Source: Chthonomonadia bacterium (lineage in GTDB: Bacteria; Armatimonadota; HRBIN16). Taken from it: 52,722 nucleotides of DNA. The stretch is from contig JABUFA010000024.1 in NCBI GenBank assembly GCA_013314755.1, positions 1-52,722 of the forward strand. The letters are read 5' to 3'. The position numbers and the translations under genes were made by a program. The notes under the pieces are model-generated. The model worked only from the letters and a program-made list of their open reading frames with translations. It was not told the DNA's origin and ran no database searches. Shown here in pieces: positions 8,874-16,998 of this stretch. Within the stretch, counting starts at the first letter, position 1, and each line of letters opens with the position of its first letter.

Positions 8874-9961
8874 GCTTTCAGAACCTCCTCCAACACACAG
8901 ATGAAACGCTCGTTCTCTTCGGGCTTGCCAGTGGTAATGCGCAGGTAGGTTGGCAAGCCGAAAATGTGACCGGTGCGCACAATGACCCCCCTGCGCAGTA
9001 ACTGCTGGAAAACTGGCTGAGTATCTCGCCCAAGATCCACCATCACACAGTTTGCTTCGCTACGCACATACGACAGACCCAGTCGCTCAAAGTGCTGGTA
9101 GAAGTATTCCAGCCCCTGTCGGTTCAGTTCCACGGCTCGCTTCAGGTGTTCCTGGTCTTCCAGCGCTGCCAGTGCCGCCGCCTGTGCCACGCTATTGACG
9201 TTGAACGGTTCGCGGACCCGGTTCATCGCATCCACGATTTCGGGACGAGCAATCGCGTATCCCACGCGAAGCCCCGCCAGCGCATACGCCTTCGAAAAAG
9301 TGCGCAGGACGATCACATTGCGCCCCTCACGCACGTAGCGCAGAGTGTCAGGATAGTCGGTACGTGAAACGTACTCCTGGTAAGCCTGGTCAAACACCAC
9401 CACCACATGCTCGGGCAGAGCGCGCACAAAGGCATCCACTTCCTCTGCAGTAACAATGGTGCCCGTCGGGTTGTTGGGGTTGGCGATGAAAATCAGCTTG
9501 GTGCGCGCGTTGACGCGCTCCAGAATAGCGGGCAGGTCGAAGCGGTGTTCGCGCAGGGGTACCAGGTGCAGAACCGCGTTGTTCAGCTTCGCCGCCGCAT
9601 CGTAGCGCACGAACGAAGGATGCCCGGTAATGACCTCATCGCCCGGCATCAGAAAAGTCAAGCCGATGTAGTGTATCAGCTCATCCGAGCCGTTGCCAAA
9701 AAGCAGATACTCGGGCGGCACTCCCACATGCTTTGCCACAGCCTGACGCAGGGCATAGCAGCTGCCATCGGGGTACAGATTGACCGACTGCATCGCCCGC
9801 ATCGCCGCTTCAATCGCGCGGGGGGATGGACCCAGTGGATTTTCATTGGACGCCAGTTTGACCACATCCGTCAGCCCCAGTTCCCGCTTGACCTCGTCGA
9901 TGGGTTTGCCCGGGCTGTACGGCTCCAGTTCAAGCACGTTTGGACGTATTAGCTCAGACAT
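8870..9961 (-). CDS. hisC: Histidinol-phosphate aminotransferase (PLP fold type I)
   Basis: This enzyme transaminates imidazole acetol phosphate in histidine synthesis; related enzymes also accept aromatic oxo acids. Motifs include [32 protein letters not shown] and the PLP-lysine motif [18 protein letters not shown] 9961 is preferred because GAGGAG lies 11 bases upstream, while an in-frame GTG at 9973 overlaps that site. The gene is first in a two-gene unit with the DAHP synthase, so it may serve tyrosine/phenylalanine synthesis as well as, or instead of, histidine. Confidence 0.93.
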   Translation of the reverse strand: MSELIRPNVLELEPYSPGKPIDEVKRELGLTDVVKLASNENPLGPSPRAIEAAMRAMQSVNLYPDGSCYALRQAVAKHVGVPPEYLLFGNGSDELIHYIGLTFLMPGDEVITGHPSFVRYDAAAKLNNAVLHLVPLREHRFDLPAILERVNARTKLIFIANPNNPTGTIVTAEEVDAFVRALPEHVVVVFDQAYQEYVSRTDYPDTLRYVREGRNVIVLRTFSKAYALAGLRVGYAIARPEIVDAMNRVREPFNVNSVAQAAALAALEDQEHLKRAVELNRQGLEYFYQHFERLGLSYVRSEANCVMVDLGRDTQPVFQQLLRRGVIVRTGHIFGLPTYLRITTGKPEENERFICVLEEVLKA

Positions 9962-10001
9962 GGGGTACTGCACTCCTCGGTTAGTAAGCGACGTGTCTTC
10001 T

Positions 10002-10007
10002 ATTATA
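10002..10007 (-). promoter_or_regulatory. Candidate -10 box for hisC-aroF
   Basis: A perfect TATAAT on the minus strand lies 40 bases upstream of the chosen hisC start. No good -35 hexamer sits 16-18 bases further up; that position is occupied by the hairpin at 10022-10045. Confidence 0.45.
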
Positions 10008-10021
10008 TCACATCATGCAAA

Positions 10022-10045
10022 CGGGGCAGGCGATTGCCTGCCCCG
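10022..10045 (-). terminator. Hairpin after the coiled-coil gene
   Basis: A perfect 10-bp stem (10022-10031 with 10036-10045) with loop GATT lies 22 bases beyond the minus-strand stop codon at 10068. Only a short TTTG follows on the minus strand, so it is a plausible but not ideal intrinsic terminator. Confidence 0.6.
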
Positions 10046-10067
10046 CAAACTCGTGGCGCCCGAACAT

Positions 10068-10919
10068 CTACTCAGTTACCAGAGTTAACGCCTGTTCCCA
10101 CCCCTGTATACTGCCATCCAGCAGGACTGCTACTCGCAGACGTTGCGCCTCTCGCTGAGCCCTCCTTCCGATTTCACTGCCCCCCACTGCCGGGACACAC
10201 TTGAATCCTGCCCTGCGCAGCAGTTCTGCGCGGTATGAAGCGCGCGTAACGTCGCCTATCTCGATCACGTTAGAAACCTCTATGGCAACAAACAGATCCG
10301 CGACAGGAGGTGAGTCTGACCTCCCTTTGATCAGTATGTCCAGATTAAGCAGGTCCTCCAATTCCTCCTCGCTCAGAAGTGCACTGGCTTGCTCCAGAAT
10401 AGTGTTTATGTCTACCGTTTGCACTCGCTTCATTACCCGCCCGAAGTATGTGTGCGGACGCGAAGCGTACCGGCTCTCCAGCTGCCAACCCAGGAGCTTG
10501 CCGGTTACGTTCTCAAGGCGAGCAATGCGAGCATCTGAACGCGCCTGCGCCTGACGCAACTCCTGTTGACCGGTGCGTAGCTCCGCCACTTCCTGACGTA
10601 TCTCCGCCTGACCCGCACGTAACTCCGTAACGTCCTGACGCAACTCTTCCTGACCCGCGCGCAACTCCGCTACGTCCTGACGTATCTCTGCCACTTCCTG
10701 ACGCAACTCCGCCACGTCTTGACGTATCTCCGCGACATCCTGACGAAGAACCGCCATGTCCTGACGCAGCTCTGTGACGTCCTGTGCTACCTTATCCACT
10801 CTGGCAGGCAGGGCGTAGAACTCTTCCGGCAGAATCGCCAGAAGGACCCTCCTGCGCAGGTCAGCGTCCTGACGCAAAAGCTGGATGAAAGCCTCTATGT
10901 CTTCCACCTGCATCGGCAT
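10068..10919 (-). CDS. Coiled-coil repeat protein with PD-(D/E)XK-like C-terminus
   Basis: The 283-residue protein has a short helical head (residues 1-40) and a long heptad array (about 46-124) of D-V-x-E-L-R-Q-like units. A globular C-terminus follows (about 140-283) with LDILIKG and LFVAIEVS separated by about 18 residues, which resembles a nuclease-fold D...ExK core in which the Lys is replaced by Ser. Similar coiled-coil plus DUF3782-like proteins are common in thermophiles and cyanobacteria, with no proven role. ATG 10919 is chosen because GAGGG lies 7 bases upstream; a GTG at 10946 lacks a site. It is flanked by hairpins and is probably monocistronic. Confidence 0.65.
   Translation of the reverse strand: MPMQVEDIEAFIQLLRQDADLRRRVLLAILPEEFYALPARVDKVAQDVTELRQDMAVLRQDVAEIRQDVAELRQEVAEIRQDVAELRAGQEELRQDVTELRAGQAEIRQEVAELRTGQQELRQAQARSDARIARLENVTGKLLGWQLESRYASRPHTYFGRVMKRVQTVDINTILEQASALLSEEELEDLLNLDILIKGRSDSPPVADLFVAIEVSNVIEIGDVTRASYRAELLRRAGFKCVPAVGGSEIGRRAQREAQRLRVAVLLDGSIQGWEQALTLVTE
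10548..10784 (-). repeat. 21-bp in-gene tandem repeat (heptad units)
   Basis: About eleven degenerate 21-base units encode seven-residue repeats of the type DVAELRQ, EVAEIRQ and AGQEELRQ. The unit is maintained mainly at protein level; some neighbouring units are nearly identical in DNA, which fits expansion by slippage. This is inside the coiled-coil gene. Confidence 0.85.
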
Positions 10920-10996
10920 CTTCGTACCCTCTGCGTATTCCCTCACAGTTTGATTTTACCCGATTCATCCGCTTTTTGCAGACACAAACAAAGCGG

Positions 10997-11023
10997 GGAG
11001 ACACTGCCACCGGCAGTATCTCC
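10997..11023 (-). terminator. Terminator of the nine-gene operon
   Basis: GGAGACACTGCC (10997-11008) pairs with GGCAGTATCTCC (11012-11023): 11 pairs with one internal C-A mismatch and a three-base loop. It lies 38 bases past the LolD-like stop codon. On the minus strand it is followed by a T-rich stretch (CTTTGTTTGTGT), which suits termination of the long operon. Confidence 0.6.
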
Positions 11024-11060
11024 ATCGTTGCCAGTGCTCAGGTTGCAGGTGTCTTTCCGC

Positions 11061-11834
11061 TTAGCCGGGAGTACCTTCCACGTCGCCAACGCGCACTTCG
11101 ACGGCAGCACGCTCCTCCACGCGGTCAATGCGTCCGTCGCGAATCCACACGATGCGGTCGGACACGTCCACCATCTTGAGGTCGTGCGTTGCGGAGATGA
11201 TAGTCACTCCCTGCTCCTTGTTCAGCTGTCGCAGGAGTTCAATAATCTCCTTGCCCGTGCGCAGGTCCAGGTTACCCGTTGGCTCGTCCGCAAGGATGAT
11301 TTGCGGGTTGTTCGCCAGCGCTCGAGCAATCGCCACGCGCTGCTGCTGTCCACCCGATAGCTCGTTCGGTTTGTGGTGCAGACGCTCGCCAAGCCCTACC
11401 AGTTTCAGCAGTTCGATGCCGCGGTCGATGGCTTCATCGGTAGACAAGCCACCGAAAATCATCGGTAGCATTACGTTCTCCAGCGCGGTCATCACGGGGA
11501 TGAGGTTGAACGTCTGGAAGATATAGCCGATGGTGCGACAGCGCAGGAACGCCAGCTCCTGCGCATCCAGCTGCGCCATATCCACATCGTTGATGAACAC
11601 CGAACCGCTGGTAGGCTTGTCCAGCCCACCAATCATGTTAAACAGAGTGGATTTCCCGGACCCCGAAGGCCCCATGATGGAGAGATACTCTCCCCGTACG
11701 ATGTCCAGGGTCACCCCGTTGAGTGCACGCACCACCTGCGTGCCCATCATGTACTCTTTCACCACATCCTTGCACCGCACGATGTACTCGGTGCCTGTGG
11801 CGCTGGTTTGATTTGTCTGTGGCTGAACCGCCAT
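11061..11834 (-). CDS. LolD/MacB-type ABC transporter ATPase
   Basis: The 257-residue protein is a complete ABC ATPase: Walker A GPSGSGKST, Q-loop FQTFNLIP, signature LSGGQQQRVAIARALANNP, Walker B IILADEP and switch His in SATHD. The sequence between Q-loop and signature matches the LolD/FtsE/MacB class, which drives FtsX-fold permeases rather than classic importers. It is the last gene of the operon, 15 bases after the small FtsX permease. It probably powers that permease, the FtsX half of the giant fusion (16999-21630), or both; no other ATPase is encoded in the operon. Confidence 0.93.
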   Translation of the reverse strand: MAVQPQTNQTSATGTEYIVRCKDVVKEYMMGTQVVRALNGVTLDIVRGEYLSIMGPSGSGKSTLFNMIGGLDKPTSGSVFINDVDMAQLDAQELAFLRCRTIGYIFQTFNLIPVMTALENVMLPMIFGGLSTDEAIDRGIELLKLVGLGERLHHKPNELSGGQQQRVAIARALANNPQIILADEPTGNLDLRTGKEIIELLRQLNKEQGVTIISATHDLKMVDVSDRIVWIRDGRIDRVEERAAVEVRVGDVEGTPG

Positions 11835-11849
11835 AGATGCACCCCCTTG

Positions 11850-12458
11850 TTAGACCTCGACGCGCAGGGCAGCTGCTGCAGGCATCCGCGCCGCTACCTG
11901 CGCAGGGATAATGGTTGCAATCACCGATAACAATGTACCGATGACGATGGAAAGGATGAGGTACAGGAATATCTCGCCAAGAGAAATCCAGCCGAACACC
12001 TTGAACCCATCACTGAAAAGCTTGATGAGTACTACCGCAAACACTCCCAGAAACCACCCGATGACCGACGCAATCAACCCCACCAGGGCAGACTCGATGA
12101 AGAACAGCTCCACGATGAAGATATCGTATGCCCCCAGACACTTCATCGTGCCTATCTCCTTGTAGCGCTCGGTCACCGACATCAGCATAGCGTTCGTGAT
12201 GCCTACCAGGCACACCAGCAGGCTCATAATCACCAGCCACGTCATGCGGTAACGCTCGGAGGGGTCGGTAATTGCTCCTGAGTTGCGCTGAATCATCATT
12301 GCCGTCAGCACTGACACCAGGAACGCGATGCCCAGAACAGTGCCCGCCGCGGTAATCACCGACCGCCAGAAGCGGATGCGCACACTCTGCATGCTGATGT
12401 GGAATGCTACCCGGAACGGCAATTGCAAGCGTTCCACCTGACGCCCGTCTTTTCTCAT
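11850..12458 (-). CDS. Minimal FtsX-type ABC permease
   Basis: The 202-residue protein shows the FtsX/MacB fold in reduced form. One membrane segment (about 33-53) is followed by only about 15 residues instead of the usual 150-250-residue periplasmic domain. Three more segments come next, with the signature stretch VTERYKEIGTMKCLGA after segment 2. The C-terminus ends in IIPAQVAARMPAAAALRVEV, the usual coupling tail. ATG 12458 overlaps the stop of the PqqD-like gene (ATGA), so the two are translationally coupled. It would need the LolD-like ATPase encoded immediately downstream; loss of the periplasmic domain suggests that another protein supplies the external part. Confidence 0.85.
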   Translation of the reverse strand: MRKDGRQVERLQLPFRVAFHISMQSVRIRFWRSVITAAGTVLGIAFLVSVLTAMMIQRNSGAITDPSERYRMTWLVIMSLLVCLVGITNAMLMSVTERYKEIGTMKCLGAYDIFIVELFFIESALVGLIASVIGWFLGVFAVVLIKLFSDGFKVFGWISLGEIFLYLILSIVIGTLLSVIATIIPAQVAARMPAAAALRVEV

Positions 12459-12871
12459 CCCTTCTTCTTTCCTCCCCGTTTGAACGCGACCAATCTGCGA
12501 TCTGCCAGCATCTTCAGGAACATGCTTACCGATGCTTCCACCTCGCGACGGCTCATGCGCGTGTGTTTGCACATCTGCTGAACGATGGAGCCTACGGTAT
12601 GCTCGCCGTCACACAGCTCCCATACTATCGCCCCTACTTCATCCAGCTGAATCTGGCGCACCGGCGGCAGACGAAACGCCGCTATCGCCCAGCGGATGAC
12701 CAGACTGCGCTGTTCCACCGGCACCTTCAGCACCATCTCGCCTGTCTCTGTCCGCTCCCACTCTACCAGCGGATTGCGCACCGGTATCGCAGTCAACGCT
12801 TCCTGCCGCGATAGCACCGGCTTCGGCTTTACCGCCGGGATGTATCTGCCAACGAACTCTCGCAAACCCAT
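12455..12871 (-). CDS. PqqD-like protein
   Basis: The 138-residue protein contains a PqqD-type winged-helix domain at about residues 70-130 (RQIQLDEVGAIVWELCDGEHTV, then a helix ending in FLKMLADRRLVAFKRG). PqqD domains bind precursor peptides in ribosomal peptide modification or act as general adaptors. An N-terminal extension (1-65) is unusual for stand-alone PqqD. No radical SAM enzyme or precursor peptide gene is adjacent, so its usual partner is missing. It overlaps the FtsX-like gene by 4 bases and follows the unknown gene by 9 bases. Confidence 0.75.
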   Translation of the reverse strand: MGLREFVGRYIPAVKPKPVLSRQEALTAIPVRNPLVEWERTETGEMVLKVPVEQRSLVIRWAIAAFRLPPVRQIQLDEVGAIVWELCDGEHTVGSIVQQMCKHTRMSRREVEASVSMFLKMLADRRLVAFKRGGKKKG

Positions 12872-12880
12872 CTCAGGATG

Positions 12881-13783
12881 TCAGTGGCACTGCACTGTGT
12901 CCACAATCTGCTGCAACAGTTCAGGGCTACCCCGCTCCACTCGCACCGAGTAGATGCGGTTACCGGGCTCACAGTACCACACCAGTCCCTGTATCTCATC
13001 CGGTCGGCGCAGGAGCAGGCGCTCCACCTTCCGCCTCAGCCATACCGCCGGCGCACGCCGCACCCCGTTGAGTACAAGCGCGGGATGCGCTTTCACTTCT
13101 CCCGGAGTGTGCCGCGGTTTCACGCGCTTCCATTCCGTCCCATGCAGTGCCCACTCTTCCAGCGGCCATCGCTTCAGAGTGACATCGGCAAGCCCCCACC
13201 GCTCAACGCCCACCTCAGTGTAGCCGCGGCGAAACTGCAGGCCCAGATAGCCCGACATCACCTGCGACCTGACCAGAGTAAACTGCTGTGGCAGCCGGAC
13301 CACCAGCCCCAGCAATGCCCACGTCCACCAGCCATCATCCGAGTGGTCTCTCAGCGTGTCCAGAATCTGGTGGGATACGTTCACCACCGCATCATCAGTG
13401 TCGCCGCTGACCTGCGCAATGACCACCCGTCGGCATTCCGGGCACTGCCGGATAATCCCGCGCACCTTGCGGTCCGCGCGATAGGTAAACTCCAGACCTC
13501 CCGCCTCGTGTTCCGAAGGCTTAATCCGTCCGGTAAAGGTAACTTTGCGCTTCTTCGCCTGGCGCTCCACCATATTCAGGTAATCGTCAAGGCGCTTGCG
13601 AATGTTGACCTGTTTCCTCGCCTGCGCCCACCGCACCTCGGCGATTAGCGAGCCGGGCGAATCGACACGCAAATACCCCTCCTTTGCATCGCCCTGAAAT
13701 CCGGTAACGCTCCAGTCGGGAGGTACCACCAGGCTGACCCCTTGCCAACCGACTATCTGCTCCGGCGCCAGCCCTTGTTTCAC
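12881..13783 (-). CDS. Unknown protein of the export-like operon
   Basis: I do not recognise a family for this 300-residue protein. It has no signal peptide or clear membrane segment. The N-terminal half looks like a beta-rich domain that opens with GWQGVSLVVPPDWSVTGFQG. It carries a CPECRR motif at about residue 114-119 and a Trp-rich stretch (DDGWWTWALLGLVVRLPQQF) near 150-168. The second half repeats a similar opening (LRRGYTEVGVERWGLADV), so it may be two related domains. The start is GTG at 13783 with an AAAGGG about 11 bases upstream. It lies 24 bases after tatA and 9 bases before the PqqD-like gene. Confidence 0.6.
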   Translation of the reverse strand: MKQGLAPEQIVGWQGVSLVVPPDWSVTGFQGDAKEGYLRVDSPGSLIAEVRWAQARKQVNIRKRLDDYLNMVERQAKKRKVTFTGRIKPSEHEAGGLEFTYRADRKVRGIIRQCPECRRVVIAQVSGDTDDAVVNVSHQILDTLRDHSDDGWWTWALLGLVVRLPQQFTLVRSQVMSGYLGLQFRRGYTEVGVERWGLADVTLKRWPLEEWALHGTEWKRVKPRHTPGEVKAHPALVLNGVRRAPAVWLRRKVERLLLRRPDEIQGLVWYCEPGNRIYSVRVERGSPELLQQIVDTVQCH

Positions 13784-13807
13784 GGTATGCTCAGCCCTTT
13801 TCGGTCG

Positions 13808-14023
13808 TTACTGCTGTTCGGCGCTCTTCTCGGTTTTCGCCGGGGCAGGCGGCGCAGGTTCCTCGTCCAGCACCTCAGAGGTGGCTTTCTTGAACTCGCG
13901 CAGGCTCTCGCCTACGGAACGTGCCAGCTCCGGCAGTCGGCGTGCCCCGAACAGCACCACGATGATGACGATTATCGGTAACGCTTCCTGCCATCCGAAA
14001 TACATCTGGATTACCTCACTCAT
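13808..14023 (-). CDS. tatA: Twin-arginine translocase subunit TatA/E
   Basis: The 71-residue protein has one N-terminal membrane helix (about 13-26), the FGARRLPELARSVGESLREFKKA amphipathic helix with the conserved F-G and L-P hinge, and an acidic, Pro/Ala-rich tail; this is the TatA/TatE layout. TatA forms the pore of the Tat pathway for folded proteins. No TatC or TatB is encoded in the window. It lies 48 bases after the OPT-like gene and 24 bases before the unknown gene. Confidence 0.9.
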   Translation of the reverse strand: MSEVIQMYFGWQEALPIIVIIVVLFGARRLPELARSVGESLREFKKATSEVLDEEPAPPAPAKTEKSAEQQ

Positions 14024-14071
14024 CGAAACTCCTCCACAGCACGTCTGTGCCTCATCTCTATTCTATCACAA

Positions 14072-16072
14072 TCAGTAAGGTAAATACGACACCGAGCGCG
14101 CGATGATGGCAAGCGCAATGGCCGCCATACCGATAAGCCCCATGCCGCAGGAGAAACCTGCCAGCAACACCGGCGCCCACATGCGCCACTGCTCCTTGCC
14201 GAACCGACGCGCAAAGTAACGGTGTCCCAGAAACGTGCCCAACAGCATCGGAATCGTGTTATGGGGAAGCGCACCGATGCCTCCCACAAACCCGTAGTAG
14301 AACAGCAGAGGCAGTTTCAGCAGGGAGAAGATGCCGAACAGCACCAGACCTCCGGTGAAGCCCCCGATGATGTAGTCGGTACGCAACGCCCGCAGCAGCC
14401 ACTGCCCGGTCTCGCTTCCCTTCAGGTTAATCTGCTGCCACAGCGCGTTCATCTGCGCGTGCAGGGGCCAGAACTTCTGCGCGTACGGATACTGCGCAGA
14501 GGGAATCTGGCTGGTGTGCCAGAAGAACGCCCAGAACAGGAAGCTGGCAATCAGCACCACCGGAAGCATGAACGCCTCGGCGTACAGGATGCTGGTGAAG
14601 CGAGTGCCAGTGAGCTCGACCTCGCGGAAGCGCTGAGCCGCCCAGCCATGGTCCGCCAGGGGCATCGGCGCATACCAGATGTCCACCTTATCGTAGCCGG
14701 TCTTAAGGATGGTTGCTTCGCGCAGGTAGGGGAAGCTCACACCCTGTCCGGTCAACGCAATCATACGCGCCGAGATGTAAGAGTTAATCGGCGTCCACAC
14801 CAGCCCGAAGAAGATGAATATCCACAGCGGGAAACCGGGCACGAGCTGATGGGCAACCACGATGACGCCGACAGTAGCCAGTAGCCATGCGCCAAGGGCG
14901 ATATACACCGTGTTTGCCTTATCGCCACGCCCCACCGGAATCTGGGAGAGCGTCACCCGCGAGCTGGCACGCTCTTTGCGCAGGGCAAGCACCCGAATCA
15001 CCGCCACGATACCGATAAACGCCACCGCCAGCTGCACACCGATACCCACGCTCAGCCAGAAGTTCATGTCCACCGTCAGCTTCGTCTGGATGGTGCTCAT
15101 GCCCGGATACCAGTCGGGAAGCAAGCCCATCCTTTGCAGAATCGGGTTGGTGAACACCTGGCACAGGATACTGGCGGTCGCGCTACCGATAACAATCGGC
15201 GCGGGAATAACGAAACCAGCCAACACCAGTCCCAGGTCGCCCGACAAACCGGTCAGCGCCGCAGGCAGAATGTGCTCCGTGTTGGGCACAAGGTCGAAGA
15301 AGGGTATCGGGATGAGCATGAAGGCTCTACCAAACAGCACGCTGGTAAAGATGGGCACCGCCAGATAGAACACGCCGTAAACCAGCCCGATTACCGCACC
15401 GGTGGAGAATACACGCCAGCGCCATGATTCCTCTTTGCGTCCAGCCTCCGCCAGCGCAGTTGCACCCGATGCCGCCACCGGAGCCATCGGGAAGGGCAGA
15501 CGCTCGACGTCGTTGGTGATGCGGAACAGGGTATATCCCAGCCCCATCCACATCATGCGCCCAAAAATCTCGTTCATCACCAACAGCAAAATCGGTATCA
15601 GCCAGTCCCGATGGAAGAAGGTACGATGCAATATCGCAGGGCTATCGGGCGCGGGAACCGCCCAGCGTGGTATCTGATCGGCTATCGGCGCGGCGGGAGG
15701 CGACTGGATGAAATACTGGTTCCATATCAGCCAGCCAAAAGGACCGCCTGACAGACCGATACCACCCGACATCAGCACGGTCAATGAAGACGCCACGTAA
15801 AACAGGATGTAAATCTCCTGCTTTTTCAGGGGCGCGAACGAGCGGCGGGCAACCTCCGCAAACAGCACAATGGTCACCCATTGCGCAGCAGGACCCAAAC
15901 CCTGTCCGGCAACCAGCCCCAGATACAACGCGCCGGGCAACATAATGAAGGCGATGAACAGGGTTCCAACCGCCGTACGAACGGTAAACCCCTCTTCAAA
16001 ACGTTGCCCCGCCTCTACCGATTGTGTTTCCGCGGTTTCGCGTGCTAAGGCGATTTCATCCCGTATTGCCAA
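14072..16072 (-). CDS. OPT-like multi-pass membrane protein (DUF6784/DUF6785 type)
   Basis: The 666-residue protein has about 14 hydrophobic segments, with features of the oligopeptide transporter (OPT) superfamily: an N-terminal GTLFIAFIMLPGALYLGLVAG segment, an internal NEIFGRMMWMGLGY stretch, and paired glycine-rich segments near the C-terminus (GGFTGGLVLFGIFSLLKLP). OPT proteins carry peptides or metal chelates by proton symport; the substrate here is unknown. The start is TTG at 16072 with AGGAGGG 9 bases upstream. Its position between the DUF2752 gene and tatA in a permease-rich operon hints that it is a structural partner rather than an independent transporter. Confidence 0.7.
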   Translation of the reverse strand: MAIRDEIALARETAETQSVEAGQRFEEGFTVRTAVGTLFIAFIMLPGALYLGLVAGQGLGPAAQWVTIVLFAEVARRSFAPLKKQEIYILFYVASSLTVLMSGGIGLSGGPFGWLIWNQYFIQSPPAAPIADQIPRWAVPAPDSPAILHRTFFHRDWLIPILLLVMNEIFGRMMWMGLGYTLFRITNDVERLPFPMAPVAASGATALAEAGRKEESWRWRVFSTGAVIGLVYGVFYLAVPIFTSVLFGRAFMLIPIPFFDLVPNTEHILPAALTGLSGDLGLVLAGFVIPAPIVIGSATASILCQVFTNPILQRMGLLPDWYPGMSTIQTKLTVDMNFWLSVGIGVQLAVAFIGIVAVIRVLALRKERASSRVTLSQIPVGRGDKANTVYIALGAWLLATVGVIVVAHQLVPGFPLWIFIFFGLVWTPINSYISARMIALTGQGVSFPYLREATILKTGYDKVDIWYAPMPLADHGWAAQRFREVELTGTRFTSILYAEAFMLPVVLIASFLFWAFFWHTSQIPSAQYPYAQKFWPLHAQMNALWQQINLKGSETGQWLLRALRTDYIIGGFTGGLVLFGIFSLLKLPLLFYYGFVGGIGALPHNTIPMLLGTFLGHRYFARRFGKEQWRMWAPVLLAGFSCGMGLIGMAAIALAIIARSVSYLPY

Positions 16073-16099
16073 CGGTCTATTCCCTCCTTCGACGCTTTG

Positions 16100-16471
16100 C
16101 TATCGTATCCACTCGCCAATGCGCCACACCAGCGATGTAGCGACCACTACCAGAAAAGCCTGCAGGCTGAGCCTGCGCCAGCGTTCCGCCTGCGCGTGAA
16201 CGGGCAGAACGAAATATGTCCACAGCAAACCCACCAGCGCCGCCCAAAACGGCACTGCCAGCGGATGGTAGCGCCATGCCTTCGTCCACTCGCCGTGCGC
16301 CAGGGCACAGGTCGCCCGCGTCATGCCACAGGTTGGGCATGGTTTACCCGACACAATGCGAAAGGTACACACGGTCGGCGCACGCTCCACATACGGTTGG
16401 AGAACATACGCTGACCCCCACACCAAACTCACGGTCAATATCAGCAATAGCGCCCGCCACACAGATTTCAA
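16100..16471 (-). CDS. DUF2752 membrane protein
   Basis: The 123-residue protein has three hydrophobic segments and the family signature CPTCGMTRATCALAHGEWTKAWRYHPLA (the paired Cys, GMTRA, and HPLA after a helix); this is a small three-helix membrane family of unknown role. The start is TTG at 16471, 2 bases after the stop of the GYF protein, so expression is coupled. It lies 27 bases before the OPT-like gene. Confidence 0.85.
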   Translation of the reverse strand: MKSVWRALLLILTVSLVWGSAYVLQPYVERAPTVCTFRIVSGKPCPTCGMTRATCALAHGEWTKAWRYHPLAVPFWAALVGLLWTYFVLPVHAQAERWRRLSLQAFLVVVATSLVWRIGEWIR

Positions 16472-16473
16472 GT

Positions 16474-16959
16474 CTAGTATGGTGAGGACATGGCTGCGAT
16501 AACCAGCACCACAACGACATAAAGCACAGCCAGCCCTAGCAGCACCATACCGATAATCCCTAAAATGTATCCCGCCTGCGCCAGCCCTCGCCCTTCTACC
16601 GGGGACAGTCCCCGATTAATCCGGTCCAATTCCTGCTTACCGACGATATACGCCGGAATGCTCAGCAATCCGCAGCACAGCAAGCTAAGTATGCCTAGTA
16701 CCAGCGCAGTCGTTGCCTGACTGCTTGGACCACCGCCTGCCATCGGCACCGGAGGCGCCTGAGTTGGCGGTGGAGCTGCTCCCTGTGGGAACAGGTGGCT
16801 CAGCTCCGGCAGTAGGCTTGCCCGAATCTGCGTGCCGGTGAACTCATCCTCCAGCGTGGTATTGGGCGCAATGCGCCCTTCTCGTACCCATTGCTGGAGC
16901 GTGGCAATGTCCGCAGGACCATAGCGATTGCCGTCGTGTGCAATCACGTAGTACCCCAA
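16474..16959 (-). CDS. GYF-like and DUF4190 membrane protein
   Basis: The 161-residue protein starts with a GYF_2-type domain (residues 1-58: YYVIAHDGNRYGPADIATL, VREGRIAPNTTL), a cytoplasmic protein-binding module. A Pro/Gly-rich linker (60-80) and a DUF4190-like pair of membrane segments (about 83-110 and 127-155) follow. The start is TTG at 16959, preceded by GGGAGGG. It is second in the operon, 39 bases after the giant fusion gene, and may recruit a proline-rich partner at the inner membrane. Confidence 0.8.
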   Translation of the reverse strand: MGYYVIAHDGNRYGPADIATLQQWVREGRIAPNTTLEDEFTGTQIRASLLPELSHLFPQGAAPPPTQAPPVPMAGGGPSSQATTALVLGILSLLCCGLLSIPAYIVGKQELDRINRGLSPVEGRGLAQAGYILGIIGMVLLGLAVLYVVVVLVIAAMSSPY

Positions 16960-16998
16960 CGCATTCCCTCCCGCGAGAGCGCATGTCCTCCTTGCATC

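Noticed and set aside
10548-10784. Could the 21-base periodic repeats be a CRISPR array?
   Set aside because: Units are contiguous without spacers and encode heptads in frame, so this is a coding repeat.
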